Shown here piece after piece: positions 23,367 through 32,867 of a DNA stretch of 40,731 bases; within the stretch, counting starts at the first letter, position 1, and each line of letters starts with the position of its first letter. Below the pieces are notes generated by a model. That model was not told the origin of the DNA. It did not search any database and saw nothing but the letters and a program-made list of their open reading frames with translations. The position numbers and the translations under genes were made by a program. The stretch is from the NCBI RefSeq assembly GCF_001476815.1, contig NZ_LDSL01000065.1:1-40731 (forward strand). Direction: 5' to 3'. The DNA is from Pseudacidovorax intermedius. GTDB taxonomy: Bacteria; Pseudomonadota; Gammaproteobacteria; Burkholderiales; Burkholderiaceae_C.

Positions 23367-25364
23367 ATGCAGTTTCAAGGCATTTTGTCACCCCGCCGCG
23401 GCTGGCTCGCGGCGCTGGCCCTGGTGGCCGCCACCCTCGCCCCGCCGGCCTGCGCCCAGGCCAACCGCAACGACGACGTGCTGCTGCAGATGAAGCAGGC
23501 CTTCCAGCGCGGCGACAAGGCCCGGCTGTCGGCCCTGCTGCCGCAGGCCCGCGGCCATGCGCTGGAGCCCTGGGCCGCCTACTGGGAACTGCGCGCCCGT
23601 CTGGGCGAGGCCAGCAGCGACGAGGTCTATGCCTTCTTCGCACGCTATCCCGGCACCTACCAGGAAGACCGCCTGCGCAACGACTGGCTGCTGGTGCTGG
23701 GCCAGCGCCGCGCCTGGGACGAGTTCGCCGCCGCGCATGCCGCCTTCCGCATGAACGACGACCGCGAGGTGCAGTGCTACGCCGTGCTGGTGGACGGCCT
23801 GCGCAACGGCCGCGTGCTGCCCGCGCAGGTGGAAACCGTGCGCCGCAACTGGATGGCCCAGCGCGAGCTGGACGACGGCTGCCTGTCGGCCGCCGACCGG
23901 CTGATTGCCGCCGGCGCCATGCCGGCCTCCGACGCCTGGAAGAAGGCCCGCGTGGCGATGGAGGCCAACCGCCCCGCCGCGGCGCGCGCCGCCATCAACC
24001 TGGTCGCGCCCGATGCGCTGCCCACCTTCGAGCAGGTCAACGCCAGCGCCACCAGGTTCCTGCTGGGCTCGGCTTCGGCCGCCTCGCGCGCCCGCAAGGA
24101 AATGGTCGTGATGGCCCTGCTGCGCATGGCCGTGGCCGACCCCGACACCGCCGCGGCCCAGCTCGACAGCAAGTGGGGGCCGATGCTCAGCCCCGAGGAG
24201 CGCAACTGGCTCTGGGGCAGCATTGGCCGCCAGGCGGCGCAGAAGCTCTCGCCGCAGGCGTCCGGCTACTTCGCCAACGTCAGCAGGAACGGCGACCTGA
24301 CCGACGACATGCTCGGCTGGAAGGTGCGCGCCGCGCTGCGCATGGGCCAGTGGAAAGAGGTCGATGCCGCCGTGCGCGCCATGAGCGAAGAGGCGCAGCA
24401 GGACCCGACCTGGGTCTACTGGCGCGCCCGTGCCCTCATGGCCCAGGGCGGCGAGCGCCGCCAGCAGGAGGCCCGCACGCTGCTCGAGACCATCGCCGGC
24501 ACCCGCGGCTTCTACGAGCTGCTGGCGCTGGAAGACCTGGGCCAGCGCGCCCAGGTGCCGACGGCACCGGCGCCGCTCACGCCCGAGGAGCGCGCCGCCG
24601 CGCTGAACAACCCCTCGCTGCAGCGCGCGCTGTATGCCATCGGCATCGGCCTGCGGCCGGAGGGCGTGCGCGAGTGGAACTACGCCACCAACCTGCACGA
24701 CCGCGGCGGCATGGACGACCGCGCGCTGCTGGCCGCCGCCGACCTGGCCTGCCAGCGCGAGCTGTGGGACCGCTGCATCAACACCAGCGAGCGCACCAAG
24801 GGCACCATCGACGCCACGCAGCGCTTTCCCATGCCCTTCCACGACACGGTGCTGCGCAAGAGCCAGGACATCGGCCTCGACCCGGCCTACGTCTACGGCC
24901 TGATCCGCCAGGAAAGCCGCTTCATCATGGACGCCCGCTCGGGCGTCGGCGCCTCGGGCCTGATGCAGGTGATGCCCGCCACGGCGCGCTGGACGGCCCG
25001 CAAGATCGGCCTGCCCTACTCGCCGGACATGATCACCGACCGCGAGACCAACATCACCATCGGCACCAACTACCTCAAGCTGGCGCTGGACGACTTCGAC
25101 GGCTCCATGGCGCTGGCCGCGGCCGCCTACAACGCCGGCCCGGGCCGGCCTCGCAGCTGGCGCAACGGGCCGGTGCTCGACGCCGCCATCTGGGCCGAGA
25201 ACATTCCTTTCGCCGAGACGCGCGACTACGTGAAGAAGGTGCTGGCCAACACCACCAACTATGCGGCGCTGATCACCGGCCGGCCGCAGTCCATCCGCGA
25301 CCGCCTGGGCCGCGTGGGCCCGCGCAACCCGACCGAGCCCGAGCCGAACAAGGACCTGCCCTGA
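23367..25364 (+). CDS. Soluble lytic murein transglycosylase
   Basis: 665 residues, close to Slt70. It cleaves peptidoglycan between MurNAc and GlcNAc, forming 1,6-anhydro ends, in the periplasm. A Sec signal peptide ends near PPACAQA. A long alpha-superhelical region (about 30-490) carries TPR-like hairpins. The C-terminal SLT domain has catalytic Glu516 in YGLIRQESRF, then GVGASGLMQVMPATA and AAAAYNAGPGRP. It ends in a Pro/Glu-rich tail. The MgtC-type gene follows by 32 bp, a possible operon. Start choice rests on the signal peptide; see the -10 element just upstream. Confidence 0.95.
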   Translation: MQFQGILSPRRGWLAALALVAATLAPPACAQANRNDDVLLQMKQAFQRGDKARLSALLPQARGHALEPWAAYWELRARLGEASSDEVYAFFARYPGTYQEDRLRNDWLLVLGQRRAWDEFAAAHAAFRMNDDREVQCYAVLVDGLRNGRVLPAQVETVRRNWMAQRELDDGCLSAADRLIAAGAMPASDAWKKARVAMEANRPAAARAAINLVAPDALPTFEQVNASATRFLLGSASAASRARKEMVVMALLRMAVADPDTAAAQLDSKWGPMLSPEERNWLWGSIGRQAAQKLSPQASGYFANVSRNGDLTDDMLGWKVRAALRMGQWKEVDAAVRAMSEEAQQDPTWVYWRARALMAQGGERRQQEARTLLETIAGTRGFYELLALEDLGQRAQVPTAPAPLTPEERAAALNNPSLQRALYAIGIGLRPEGVREWNYATNLHDRGGMDDRALLAAADLACQRELWDRCINTSERTKGTIDATQRFPMPFHDTVLRKSQDIGLDPAYVYGLIRQESRFIMDARSGVGASGLMQVMPATARWTARKIGLPYSPDMITDRETNITIGTNYLKLALDDFDGSMALAAAAYNAGPGRPRSWRNGPVLDAAIWAENIPFAETRDYVKKVLANTTNYAALITGRPQSIRDRLGRVGPRNPTEPEPNKDLP

Positions 25365-25396
25365 CGCGCTGAGCAGGCGTGAGGGGCACGCACACC

Positions 25397-25969
25397 ATGG
25401 ACTGGTGGGACACCGTCGCCGACACGCTGGCCACCGAGTTCTCGGACGTGCCGGACCTGGCGCAGCTGGTGCGCATCGTGGTTCGGCTGCTGCTGGCGGC
25501 GCTGCTGGGGCTGCTGCTGGGCTTCGAGCGCGAGTACGAGGGCAAGGCCGCCGGCGTGCGCACCCACATGCTGGTGGCCATCGGCTCGGCCCTGTTCGTG
25601 CTGGTGCCGCAGCAGGCGGGCATCGAGCCCGGCGACATGAGCCGCGTGATCCAGGGGCTGGTGGCCGGCGTGGGCTTCCTGTGCGCCGGCACCATCCTCA
25701 AGCGCGGCCGCGACGAGGAGCACGTGGAAGGCCTGACCACCGCCGCCGGCCTGTGGATGACGGCCGCCATCGGCATGGCCTGCGGGCTGGGCCGCGAGGT
25801 GACGGCCATCCTCAGTGCGCTGCTGGGGCTGGCCGTGCTGCAGGCGATGCCGCGGCTGGTGATCTGGGTGAGCCGCAAGACGGGGCCGCCGCGCCAGCCG
25901 CCGCCGGCCGCCAGGGCCGGCACACCGGCCCGCGGCGACGACGACGCAGGCGTGCCGCCGCCGGGCTGA
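25397..25969 (+). CDS. MgtC/SapB-family membrane protein
   Basis: 190 residues. The MgtC N-terminal domain is clear: four to five membrane helices with LLLAALLGLLLGFEREYEGK, AAGVRTHMLVAIGSALF, GVGFLCAGTILKRG and GLTTAAGLWMTAAIGMA. The C-terminal ~30 residues are Pro/Ala-rich and unlike the ACT-type domain of virulence MgtC. Such proteins are linked to Mg2+ limitation and membrane potential control, but the biochemical role is not settled. It starts 32 bp after the transglycosylase on the same strand. Confidence 0.92.
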   Translation: MDWWDTVADTLATEFSDVPDLAQLVRIVVRLLLAALLGLLLGFEREYEGKAAGVRTHMLVAIGSALFVLVPQQAGIEPGDMSRVIQGLVAGVGFLCAGTILKRGRDEEHVEGLTTAAGLWMTAAIGMACGLGREVTAILSALLGLAVLQAMPRLVIWVSRKTGPPRQPPPAARAGTPARGDDDAGVPPPG

Positions 25970-26068
25970 ACGGCGCCGGCCGCGGCATCAATCCCGCGCA
26001 CTTTTTGCATCAACCCGTGTGGGGGGCACCGCTAGCATGGCTGCTCCCTTTCCGTCATGCAGGCCATC

Positions 26069-26761
26069 ATGTCCACGCTCCAGCTCTACATCGGCAACAA
26101 GAACTACTCGTCCTGGTCCATGCGCCCCTGGGTGCTGATGAAGCAGGCCGGCATCGCCTTCGAGGAGGTGATGGTGCGCTTCGACAGCTTCGACGCGGAC
26201 TCGCGCTTCAAGGCCGTGGTGGGCGCCCTCAACCCGACCGGCAAGGTGCCGGTGCTGGTCGACGGGCCGATCGTGGTGTGGGACACGCTGGCCATCGCCG
26301 AATACCTGGCCGAGCGCTTCCCCGACCGGCAGCTCTGGCCCGCCGACGCCGCCGCCCGTGCCCATGCGCGCAGCATCTGCGCCGAGATGCACGCCGGCTT
26401 CGGCGCCCTGCGCAACCACTGCGGCATGAACATCGAGGCCTCGCTGCCCGAGGTCGGGGCCCGCCTGCTGCGCGAGGAGCCGGCCGTCGCCGCCGACCTG
26501 GCGCGCATCTGCCAGATGTGGGAAGGCCTGCTGCAGAAGCACGGCGGTCCCATGCTCTTCGGCGGCTTCGGCATCGCCGATGCCTACTACGCGCCGGTGG
26601 CCACCCGCATCCGCACCTATGCGCTGCCCGTGCCTGCTGCCGTGGAGGCCTACATCGAGCGCCTGTACGCGCTGCCGGCGATGAAGGCCTGGATCGCCGA
26701 CGCGCTGGCCGAGCACGACTTCGTGCCCATGGACGAGCCCTACCGCAGCGCGCGCGACTGA
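26069..26761 (+). CDS. Glutathione S-transferase family protein
   Basis: 230 residues. The thioredoxin-like N-terminal domain reads LYIGNKNYSSWSMRPWVLMK, with the Ser-rich active-site loop (NYSSWS) and the cis-Pro segment PTGKVPVLVDGPIVVWDT. A helical C-terminal domain follows. It probably conjugates glutathione or acts as a reductase or isomerase; the substrate is unknown. An in-frame ATG at 26057 (four residues longer) is equally possible. A -10-like TAGCAT lies at 26033-26038. It precedes the CCA-adding enzyme gene by 56 bp. Confidence 0.9.
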   Translation: MSTLQLYIGNKNYSSWSMRPWVLMKQAGIAFEEVMVRFDSFDADSRFKAVVGALNPTGKVPVLVDGPIVVWDTLAIAEYLAERFPDRQLWPADAAARAHARSICAEMHAGFGALRNHCGMNIEASLPEVGARLLREEPAVAADLARICQMWEGLLQKHGGPMLFGGFGIADAYYAPVATRIRTYALPVPAAVEAYIERLYALPAMKAWIADALAEHDFVPMDEPYRSARD

Positions 26762-26805
26762 GAAGGTGCGAACGGGCGGCAGGGCGGCGGCTCCACGCCC
26801 CGCCC

Positions 26806-26811
26806 TACACT
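26806..26811 (+). promoter_or_regulatory. -10-like TACACT just before the cca start
   Basis: TACACT ends 6 bases before the ATG at 26818 and there is no ribosome-binding site between, so the transcript would be leaderless. The -35 region is GC-rich and weak. Confidence 0.35.
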
Positions 26812-26817
26812 GCCCCG

Positions 26818-28068
26818 ATGCAGAAGTTTCTCGTCGGCGGCGCGATCCGCGATGCGTTGCTGGGCCGGCGCGGCAGCGACCGCGATTGGGTGGTCGTGGG
26901 CGCCACGCCGCAGCAGATGCTGGACGCCGGCTACCTGCCGGTGGGCCGCGACTTCCCGGTCTTCCTCCATCCCGACACGCGCGAGGAATACGCGCTGGCC
27001 CGCACCGAGCGCAAGAGCGGCCCCGGCTACCGCGGCTTCGTGGTCCATGCCGCGCCCGAGGTCACGCTCGACGAGGACCTCGCCCGCCGCGACCTGACCA
27101 TCAACGCCATCGCCCTGCCCGCCGAGCTGGCCGACGCCGAACCGCTGCGCATCGACGCCCTCGTCGACCCCTTCCACGGCCAACGCGACCTTCGGCAGAA
27201 GGTGCTGCGCCACGTCACCGACGCCTTCCGCGAGGACCCGGTCCGCATCCTGCGCCTGGCGCGCTTTGCGGCCAGGCTGCCCGACTTCAGCGTCGCCCCC
27301 GAAACCCTCGAACTGATGCGCGGCATGGTCGAAGCCGGCGAGGCCGATGCGCTGGTGCCCGAGCGCGTCTGGCAGGAGCTGGCCCGCGGCCTGATGGAGC
27401 CGAAGCCCTCACGCATGTTCGAGGTGCTGCGCGAATGCGGCGCCCTGCGCGTGCTGCTGCCCGAGGTCGACCGGCTGTGGGGCGTGCCGCAGCGCGCCGA
27501 GCACCATCCCGAGGTCGACACCGGCGTGCACCTGATGATGGTGCTGGACATGAGTGCCCTGCTGCAGGCGCCGCTGCCCGTGCGCTTCGCCTGCCTGACG
27601 CACGACCTGGGCAAGGGCACCACGCCCGCCGACGTGCTGCCACGCCACATCGGCCACGAGCAGCGCAGCGCCCGCCTGCTGGCCGGCCTGTGCGAGCGCT
27701 GGCGGGTGCCGACCGAGGTGCGCGAGCTGGCCGACGTGGTCGCCCGAGAGCACGGCAACATCCACCGCAGCGGCGAACTGGGCGCCGCCGCCCTGCTGCG
27801 TCTGCTGGAGCGCTGCGACGCCCTGCGCCGGCCGCAACGCTTCGCGGATGCGCTGCTGGCCTGCGAATGCGACGCGCGTGGCCGCCTGGGTTTCGAGGAG
27901 CGGCCCTATCCGCCGCGCGAACGGCTGCTGGCCGTGCTCGCCGCCGTGCAGGCCGTCGCCACCGAGCCCATCGCCCGCGAGGCGCTGGCCCGCGGCGCCA
28001 AGGGGCCCCAGATCGGCCAGGCGGTGCAGGCGGCGCGCGAGGTGGCGATTTCCGGGATGCTCGGCTGA
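26818..28068 (+). CDS. cca: CCA-adding tRNA nucleotidyltransferase
   Basis: 416 residues, the bacterial multifunctional type. It adds or repairs the 3' CCA of tRNAs. The N-terminus KFLVGGAIRDALLGRRGSD and the metal-binding RDWVVVG, the motif DEDLARRDLTINAIA and the Arg-rich EDPVRILRLARFAARL identify the class II nucleotidyltransferase. A C-terminal HD domain (CLTHDLGKGTTP, REHGNIHRS) gives the phosphatase/phosphodiesterase activities known in gammaproteobacterial and betaproteobacterial enzymes. The ATG at 26818 matches family length. It lies downstream of the GST gene with its own probable promoter. Confidence 0.96.
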   Translation: MQKFLVGGAIRDALLGRRGSDRDWVVVGATPQQMLDAGYLPVGRDFPVFLHPDTREEYALARTERKSGPGYRGFVVHAAPEVTLDEDLARRDLTINAIALPAELADAEPLRIDALVDPFHGQRDLRQKVLRHVTDAFREDPVRILRLARFAARLPDFSVAPETLELMRGMVEAGEADALVPERVWQELARGLMEPKPSRMFEVLRECGALRVLLPEVDRLWGVPQRAEHHPEVDTGVHLMMVLDMSALLQAPLPVRFACLTHDLGKGTTPADVLPRHIGHEQRSARLLAGLCERWRVPTEVRELADVVAREHGNIHRSGELGAAALLRLLERCDALRRPQRFADALLACECDARGRLGFEERPYPPRERLLAVLAAVQAVATEPIAREALARGAKGPQIGQAVQAAREVAISGMLG

Positions 28069-28156
28069 CCCTTTCGGCGCCATCGCCCCCGCGCCCTCAG
28101 CACCGCGCGGCATTGGCCGACGCCGGCCCGACGCGCGGTCTGTTACGTTTCGCTAG

Positions 28157-28906
28157 ATGCAAATGCCTTTCCTGCCGGGGCCGGATGCGGCCCTGTTCCT
28201 GGACTTCGATGGCACCCTGGTCGGCATTGCCGAGACGCCTGAAGCGGTGAAGGTTCCCGAGGGGCTGGTCCCGCTGCTGGCGCAGCTCAACGATGCCCTG
28301 CAGGGCGCCGTCGCCATCGTGTCGGGCCGTCCCGTCGACGTGCTCGACCGCTTTCTTGCTCCCCTGCGCCTGCCCACGGCCGGCGAGCACGGCGCGCACC
28401 GGCGCGATGCCACCGGCCACCTGCTGGAGCGCGCACCCACCGACCTGTCCGAAGTCATCGCCGCCGCCAATGAACTGGCCAACCGCCACACCGGCCTGCT
28501 GGTCGAGCGCAAGCAGGCCGCCGTCGCGCTGCACTACCGACTGGCGCCGCAGCTGGAGCAGCTGTGCCTGGACACCATGGCCGAGACGGTAGGCGACCGC
28601 CCCGAATTCGAACTGCTGCACGGCAAATGCGTGGTTGAGATCAAGCCGGCCGGCACCAACAAGGGCACGGCGATCACCGCCTATCTGAAGGAGGCGCCCT
28701 TCACCGGCCGCAAGCCCTTCTTCTTCGGCGACGACACCACCGACGAGAGCGGCTTCGCCGTGGCGCAGGCCTTCGGTGGCCTGGGCATCAAGGTGGGCCC
28801 GGGCAGCACGCGGGCCACGGCGCGCGTGGACGGCCCGCCGGATGTGTACGACTGGCTCCAGCGCGCGGCCGCCGCGCTTGCCGCGCCAGGCGCCGCGCCA
28901 CGCTGA
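28157..28906 (+). CDS. otsB: Trehalose-6-phosphate phosphatase
   Basis: 249 residues, HAD superfamily. The nucleophile motif FLDFDGTLV, SGRP motif II, HGKCVVEIKP and the late acidic motif FFGDDTTDESGF are all present. It removes phosphate from trehalose-6-phosphate made by the next gene, giving the osmoprotectant trehalose. Two ATGs lie six bases apart at the start (28157, 28163). otsA follows 46 bp later with its own ribosome-binding site, so the order is otsB-otsA. Confidence 0.95.
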   Translation: MQMPFLPGPDAALFLDFDGTLVGIAETPEAVKVPEGLVPLLAQLNDALQGAVAIVSGRPVDVLDRFLAPLRLPTAGEHGAHRRDATGHLLERAPTDLSEVIAAANELANRHTGLLVERKQAAVALHYRLAPQLEQLCLDTMAETVGDRPEFELLHGKCVVEIKPAGTNKGTAITAYLKEAPFTGRKPFFFGDDTTDESGFAVAQAFGGLGIKVGPGSTRATARVDGPPDVYDWLQRAAAALAAPGAAPR

Positions 28907-28952
28907 CACGGCGCGTACCGCACGACGAACGAACGAGGAGAAGCGAAGACCC

Positions 28953-30338
28953 ATGGCAAGACTGGTCGTGATTTCCAACCGCGTGGCCGATCCGCGCAAG
29001 CCCGCCGCCGGCGGCCTGGCGGTGGCCCTGGGCGAGTCGCTGCAGCAGACGGGCGGGCTGTGGTTCGGCTGGAGCGGCACCATCGTCGAGGACGGGCCCA
29101 CGGGCGAGGGCGAGATGCACCGCCAGCAGGCCGGCAAGGTCACGCTGGCCACGCTGGACCTGTCGCGCGAGGACCACGACGCCTACTACCTGGGCTACAG
29201 CAACAAGGTGCTGTGGCCGGTGTTCCACAACCGCCTGGACCTGGCGAACTTCGACGCCGGCTTCATCGGCGGCTACCGGCGCGTGAACCAGCTGTTCGCG
29301 CGCAAGCTGCTGCCGCTGCTGCAGCCGGACGACATCATCTGGGTGCACGACTACCACCTGATTCCGCTGGCGGCCGAACTGCGCGCCATGGGCTGCAAGC
29401 AGAAGATCGGCTTCTTCCTGCACATCCCGCTGCCGCCGCAGATCATCCTGGCCGCCATCCCGCAGCACGAGTGGCTGATGCGCTCCCTGTTCGCCTACGA
29501 CGTGGTCGGCTTCCAGGCGCAGCAGGACGTGCAGCACTTCGACCGCTACGTGAGCAACGAAGCGCATGGCGAATCGCTGGGCCACGACCGGTTCCGCGCC
29601 TGGGGCCAGACGGTGCGCGCCAGCGCCTTCCCGATCGGCATCGACGTCGACGAATTCCTGGCGTTGACGCACGCCAAGGAGGCGCGCGACATGCACGAGA
29701 CGATGAAGCGCGAGTATTCCCAACGGCGCCTGCTGCTGGGCATCGACCGGCTGGACTATTCCAAGGGCATTCCCCAGCGGGCGCGGGCCTTCCGCGAACT
29801 GCTGGCGCGCTATCCGGAGAACCACCGCAGCGCGACGCTGATCCAGATCGCCTCGCCCACGCGCGAGGACGTGGATGCCTACGGCGACATCCGCCGCGAG
29901 CTGGAATCGCTGTGCGGCGCCATCAACGGCGACTACGGCGAGCTGGACTGGATGCCGGTGCGCTACATCCACCGCACCGTGGCGCGCAAGCGCGTGCCCG
30001 GCCTCTGCCGCGCCGCCGCCGTCGGGCTGGTGACGCCGCTGCGCGACGGCATGAACCTGGTGGCCAAGGAATACGTGGCGGCGCAGGATCCCGCGGACCC
30101 CGGCGTGCTGGTGCTGTCGCGATTCGCTGGTGCGGCGGAGCAGTTGAAGGAAGCACTGCTGGTCAACCCCTACGACACCCACGGCACCGCCGAGACGATC
30201 CAGCAGGCGCTGCACATGCCGCTGGAGGAGCGGCGTGCCCGCCACCAGAAGCTGCTCGCCCGCATCCGGGAGCAGGACGTGCACTGGTGGCGCCGCACCT
30301 TCCTCGAAGCGCTGCGCGACGCGCCAGGCGTCGAATAG
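28953..30338 (+). CDS. otsA: Alpha,alpha-trehalose-phosphate synthase
   Basis: 461 residues, a GT20 glycosyltransferase. It joins UDP-glucose and glucose-6-phosphate. Family landmarks are [66 protein letters not shown], and the C-terminal [18 protein letters not shown] followed by [11 protein letters not shown]. The ATG at 28953 follows a GAGGAG site. It is convergent with the LysR gene at 30459. Osmotic or desiccation response is the usual role of trehalose; no control element is evident here. Confidence 0.96.
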   Translation: MARLVVISNRVADPRKPAAGGLAVALGESLQQTGGLWFGWSGTIVEDGPTGEGEMHRQQAGKVTLATLDLSREDHDAYYLGYSNKVLWPVFHNRLDLANFDAGFIGGYRRVNQLFARKLLPLLQPDDIIWVHDYHLIPLAAELRAMGCKQKIGFFLHIPLPPQIILAAIPQHEWLMRSLFAYDVVGFQAQQDVQHFDRYVSNEAHGESLGHDRFRAWGQTVRASAFPIGIDVDEFLALTHAKEARDMHETMKREYSQRRLLLGIDRLDYSKGIPQRARAFRELLARYPENHRSATLIQIASPTREDVDAYGDIRRELESLCGAINGDYGELDWMPVRYIHRTVARKRVPGLCRAAAVGLVTPLRDGMNLVAKEYVAAQDPADPGVLVLSRFAGAAEQLKEALLVNPYDTHGTAETIQQALHMPLEERRARHQKLLARIREQDVHWWRRTFLEALRDAPGVE

Positions 30339-30458
30339 CCCCTTCAGCCGTGTCTCGGGAAGATGGCGCGGGCGGCGCGTCCTGCGCCATCCGCTGCGCG
30401 CCTCGTGACCGCTCGGCTGTCGGGCCCAGGAGAGAGGCCCTGGCCGGACATTACGACC

Positions 30459-31388
30459 TCAGCGGTCTTCCGGCGGACGCTGGTCGGCCGACAGCGCCTC
30501 GCCCACCACCCCGGCCAGCCAATCCATGAACACCTGCAGCCGCCGCGGCACCTGACGCCGGTGGGCATAGAGCAGGGTGATCGGCAGCGGCGCCGGCCGC
30601 CACTGGGGCAGCACTTCCACCAGTTCGCCGCGCGCCAGCGCCTCCCGGTGGCCCAGCACGGGCGCCTGGATCATCCCCAGGCCGGCGCGGCAGGCGGCCT
30701 CGTAGGCCAGGGTGTTGTTCACCGTTACCGCGGCCGGCATGACGACGCTGCGCGGCTCGCCGTTCTCCACGTACTCCCACAACGCGGGCCAGCCCGCGAG
30801 GCGCGAGGAATAGCGCACCAGCCGGTGCCGGCCGCTGCGCAGGTCGTCCAGGTTGCGCGGATGGCCGTGACTCCCCAGGTACGCCGGCGAGGCCAGGTTG
30901 GCCTGCGCCATCTGGCCGACCGGCCGCGCGACCAGCCCCGATTCCTGCAGAACGCCCACGCGCAGCACGCAGTCGAAGCCGTCGTGCACCAGGTCCACGC
31001 GGCGGTCGGTGCTGCCCAGGTCCACCTCCAGCAGCGGATGGGCGGCCAGGAACTCGGGCAGCCGCGGCAGCACCAGCCGCGCGCCGAGCTGCAGTGGCAC
31101 GTCGGCACGGATGCGGCCGCGCAGCGCCGCCGGCTGGCGGCTGAACAGCGACTGCAGGTCGTCCGCCTCGGCCAGCAGGGCCTGCGCCCGCTCCAGGAAG
31201 GCTTCGCCATCGGGCGTGATGCGCACCGTGCGCGTGGTGCGCTGCAGGAGCCGCGTGCCCAGGGTGGCTTCGAGCTGCTGCACCACGGCCGACACGCGCG
31301 CCCGGGTGAGCCCCAGGCGCTCGGCGGCGCGGGTGAAGCTGGCCAGCTCGGCCACCTGGACATAGGTGCGCAGCGAATCGAGGTCCAT
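30459..31388 (-). CDS. LysR-family transcriptional regulator
   Basis: 309 residues. The winged helix reads MDLDSLRTYVQVAELASFTR, AAERLGLTRARVSAVVQQLE, then TRLLQRTTRTVRITPDGEAF, and a CrgA-like substrate domain follows (GRIRADVPLQLGARLVLPRL; DCVLRVGVL). It is divergent from an SDR gene. Operator-like dyads lie directly upstream of its ATG, which is the normal arrangement for autoregulation and control of the divergent gene. The inducer is unknown. Confidence 0.93.
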   Translation of the reverse strand: MDLDSLRTYVQVAELASFTRAAERLGLTRARVSAVVQQLEATLGTRLLQRTTRTVRITPDGEAFLERAQALLAEADDLQSLFSRQPAALRGRIRADVPLQLGARLVLPRLPEFLAAHPLLEVDLGSTDRRVDLVHDGFDCVLRVGVLQESGLVARPVGQMAQANLASPAYLGSHGHPRNLDDLRSGRHRLVRYSSRLAGWPALWEYVENGEPRSVVMPAAVTVNNTLAYEAACRAGLGMIQAPVLGHREALARGELVEVLPQWRPAPLPITLLYAHRRQVPRRLQVFMDWLAGVVGEALSADQRPPEDR

Positions 31389-31390
31389 TG

Positions 31391-31418
31391 TTCACTTCGA
31401 AATGACAGTGAAGTCATT
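31391..31418. promoter_or_regulatory. Overlapping dyads between LysR and SDR genes
   Basis: TTCACT-N10-AGTGAA (31391-31412) and AATGAC-AGTGAA-GTCATT (31401-31418) are both perfect inverted repeats and share the AGTGAA. They start 3 bp from the LysR ATG. LysR proteins bind such interrupted dyads, so this is a strong operator candidate. The -10 for the SDR gene may be in the nearby TTAAAGT (about 31450). Confidence 0.6.
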
Positions 31419-31491
31419 CTGCGCGGCTTTTTCGCGCGATTGCATCTTCTTAAAGTACCAGTCATCCCAACCACCGCCGCAAGGACCGCCA

Positions 31492-32274
31492 ATGACCAAC
31501 ACCACCACAACCACCGACACCCCCCGCATCGCCCTCGTCACCGGCGGCAGCCGAGGCCTGGGCAAGAGCGCCGCGCTGCACCTGGGCCGCGACGGCGTCG
31601 ACGTGATCCTCACCTACCGCAGCCGCGCCGACGAGGCCGAGGCCGTCGTGCGCGAGCTGCAGGCCCTGGGCCGGCGCGCCGTGGCCCTGCCGCTGGACGT
31701 GGCGCAGGCGGACAGCTTCGCCGGCTTCGCCGCCCGGGTGCGCGATGCCCTGGCCGCCACCTGGGGCCGCACGCAGTTCGACATCCTGGTCAACAACGCC
31801 GGCATGGGCATCCACGCCAGCTTCGAGGCCACCACCGAGGCGCAGTTCGACGAACTGATGGCCACGCACCTCAAGGGCCCCTTCTTCCTCACCCAGGCGC
31901 TGCTGCCGCTGCTGGCCGACGGCGGGAACGTGCTGAACGTGTCTTCCGGCCTCGCGCGCTTTTCGCTGCCGGGCTATGCGGCCTACGCCACCATGAAGGG
32001 CGGCATCGAGGTGCTGACGCGCTACCTGGCCAAGGAACTGGGCCCGCGCCGCATCGCCGTGAACGTGATCGCGCCCGGCGCCATCGAGACCGACTTCGGC
32101 GGCGGCGTGGTGCGCGACGACGCGCAGATGAATGCCGCCATCGCCGGCCAGACCGCGCAGGGCCGCGTGGGCCTGCCCGACGACATCGGCGGCGCCGTGG
32201 CGGCCCTGCTGCGCCCCGGCAACCACTGGATGACGGCGCAGCGCGTCGAGGTGTCCGGCGGCATGTTCATTTGA
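31492..32274 (+). CDS. SDR-family oxidoreductase
   Basis: 260 residues, classical short-chain dehydrogenase. The cofactor loop is TGGSRGLG (TGxxxGxG), the NNAG motif is VNNAGMG, the catalytic Ser sits in VSSGLARFS and the YxxxK motif in YAAYATMKGG. The basic YRSR after beta2 points to NADPH. The C-terminus VEVSGGMFI is typical. The substrate is unknown. The ATG at 31492 is chosen over an upstream frame extension that would enter the LysR operator. Control by the divergent LysR protein is likely. Confidence 0.93.
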   Translation: MTNTTTTTDTPRIALVTGGSRGLGKSAALHLGRDGVDVILTYRSRADEAEAVVRELQALGRRAVALPLDVAQADSFAGFAARVRDALAATWGRTQFDILVNNAGMGIHASFEATTEAQFDELMATHLKGPFFLTQALLPLLADGGNVLNVSSGLARFSLPGYAAYATMKGGIEVLTRYLAKELGPRRIAVNVIAPGAIETDFGGGVVRDDAQMNAAIAGQTAQGRVGLPDDIGGAVAALLRPGNHWMTAQRVEVSGGMFI

Positions 32275-32336
32275 GGCGGTGCGGACGACGCTGTCGTGCC
32301 CGCGCTCGTCCTGCGCGCCGGGCAGGGCCGCCCACC

Positions 32337-32687
32337 TCAAGCCATGCGGATGCCCCGCCTCGCCAGCAGGGCCACCGCCCGCCGCATCTTGGCGAGACCC
32401 GCCGCGAGGCGCGGCCCGACCGCAGGCGGGGGCACCCGCGCGACGCGGGCCGGCGCGCCGGCCAGGGCGGTCAGCTGCACCCAGCCGTCCTGCCCGACCT
32501 CATGCACCTGGCCCGGTGACAGGTGTTGCTCGACGCTCACCATCTGCTCGGCAAGCCAGCGCGGCGGCTCCACCATGTGCACCTGCCCCTCGACGGCGAA
32601 CAGCAGCGTGCCGCGGGGCACATGCAGTTGCAGCCGGTCGCCCGGGTCGATGCAGGTGGTGTCGGAACGGGGACGGGACGGGTGCAT
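32337..32687 (-). CDS. Small DUF2917-like protein, hypothetical
   Basis: 116 residues. The central part (DPGDRLQLHVPRGTLLFAVE, GQVHMVEPP, LSPGQVHEVGQDGWVQL) has the same short beta-rich layout as the DUF2917 protein at 20998: a hydrophobic strand, Gly, a His/Trp-containing strand, then a late LxxG turn. The C-terminal 40 residues are Arg/Ala-rich and helical. A GAGAGG site precedes the ATG at 32687. It is divergent from the MocR-type regulator and convergent with the SDR gene. Family assignment is tentative. Confidence 0.65.
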   Translation of the reverse strand: MHPSRPRSDTTCIDPGDRLQLHVPRGTLLFAVEGQVHMVEPPRWLAEQMVSVEQHLSPGQVHEVGQDGWVQLTALAGAPARVARVPPPAVGPRLAAGLAKMRRAVALLARRGIRMA

Positions 32688-32867
32688 GGCAGGCCTCTCG
32701 AAGCAGTGACGGGATGGCCTCAGCGTAGGGCGGCCGCCCCGCCGAAAACAGGCACACGCGGGCCGGGCTTGGACCGCAGCAGTTCACGCCGGACCGGCTC
32801 TGTTATGGTCGATTCGTCGCACAACTGCATCTGTTCCGATCCGGCGCGCGGGCGCACCATCCACGCC

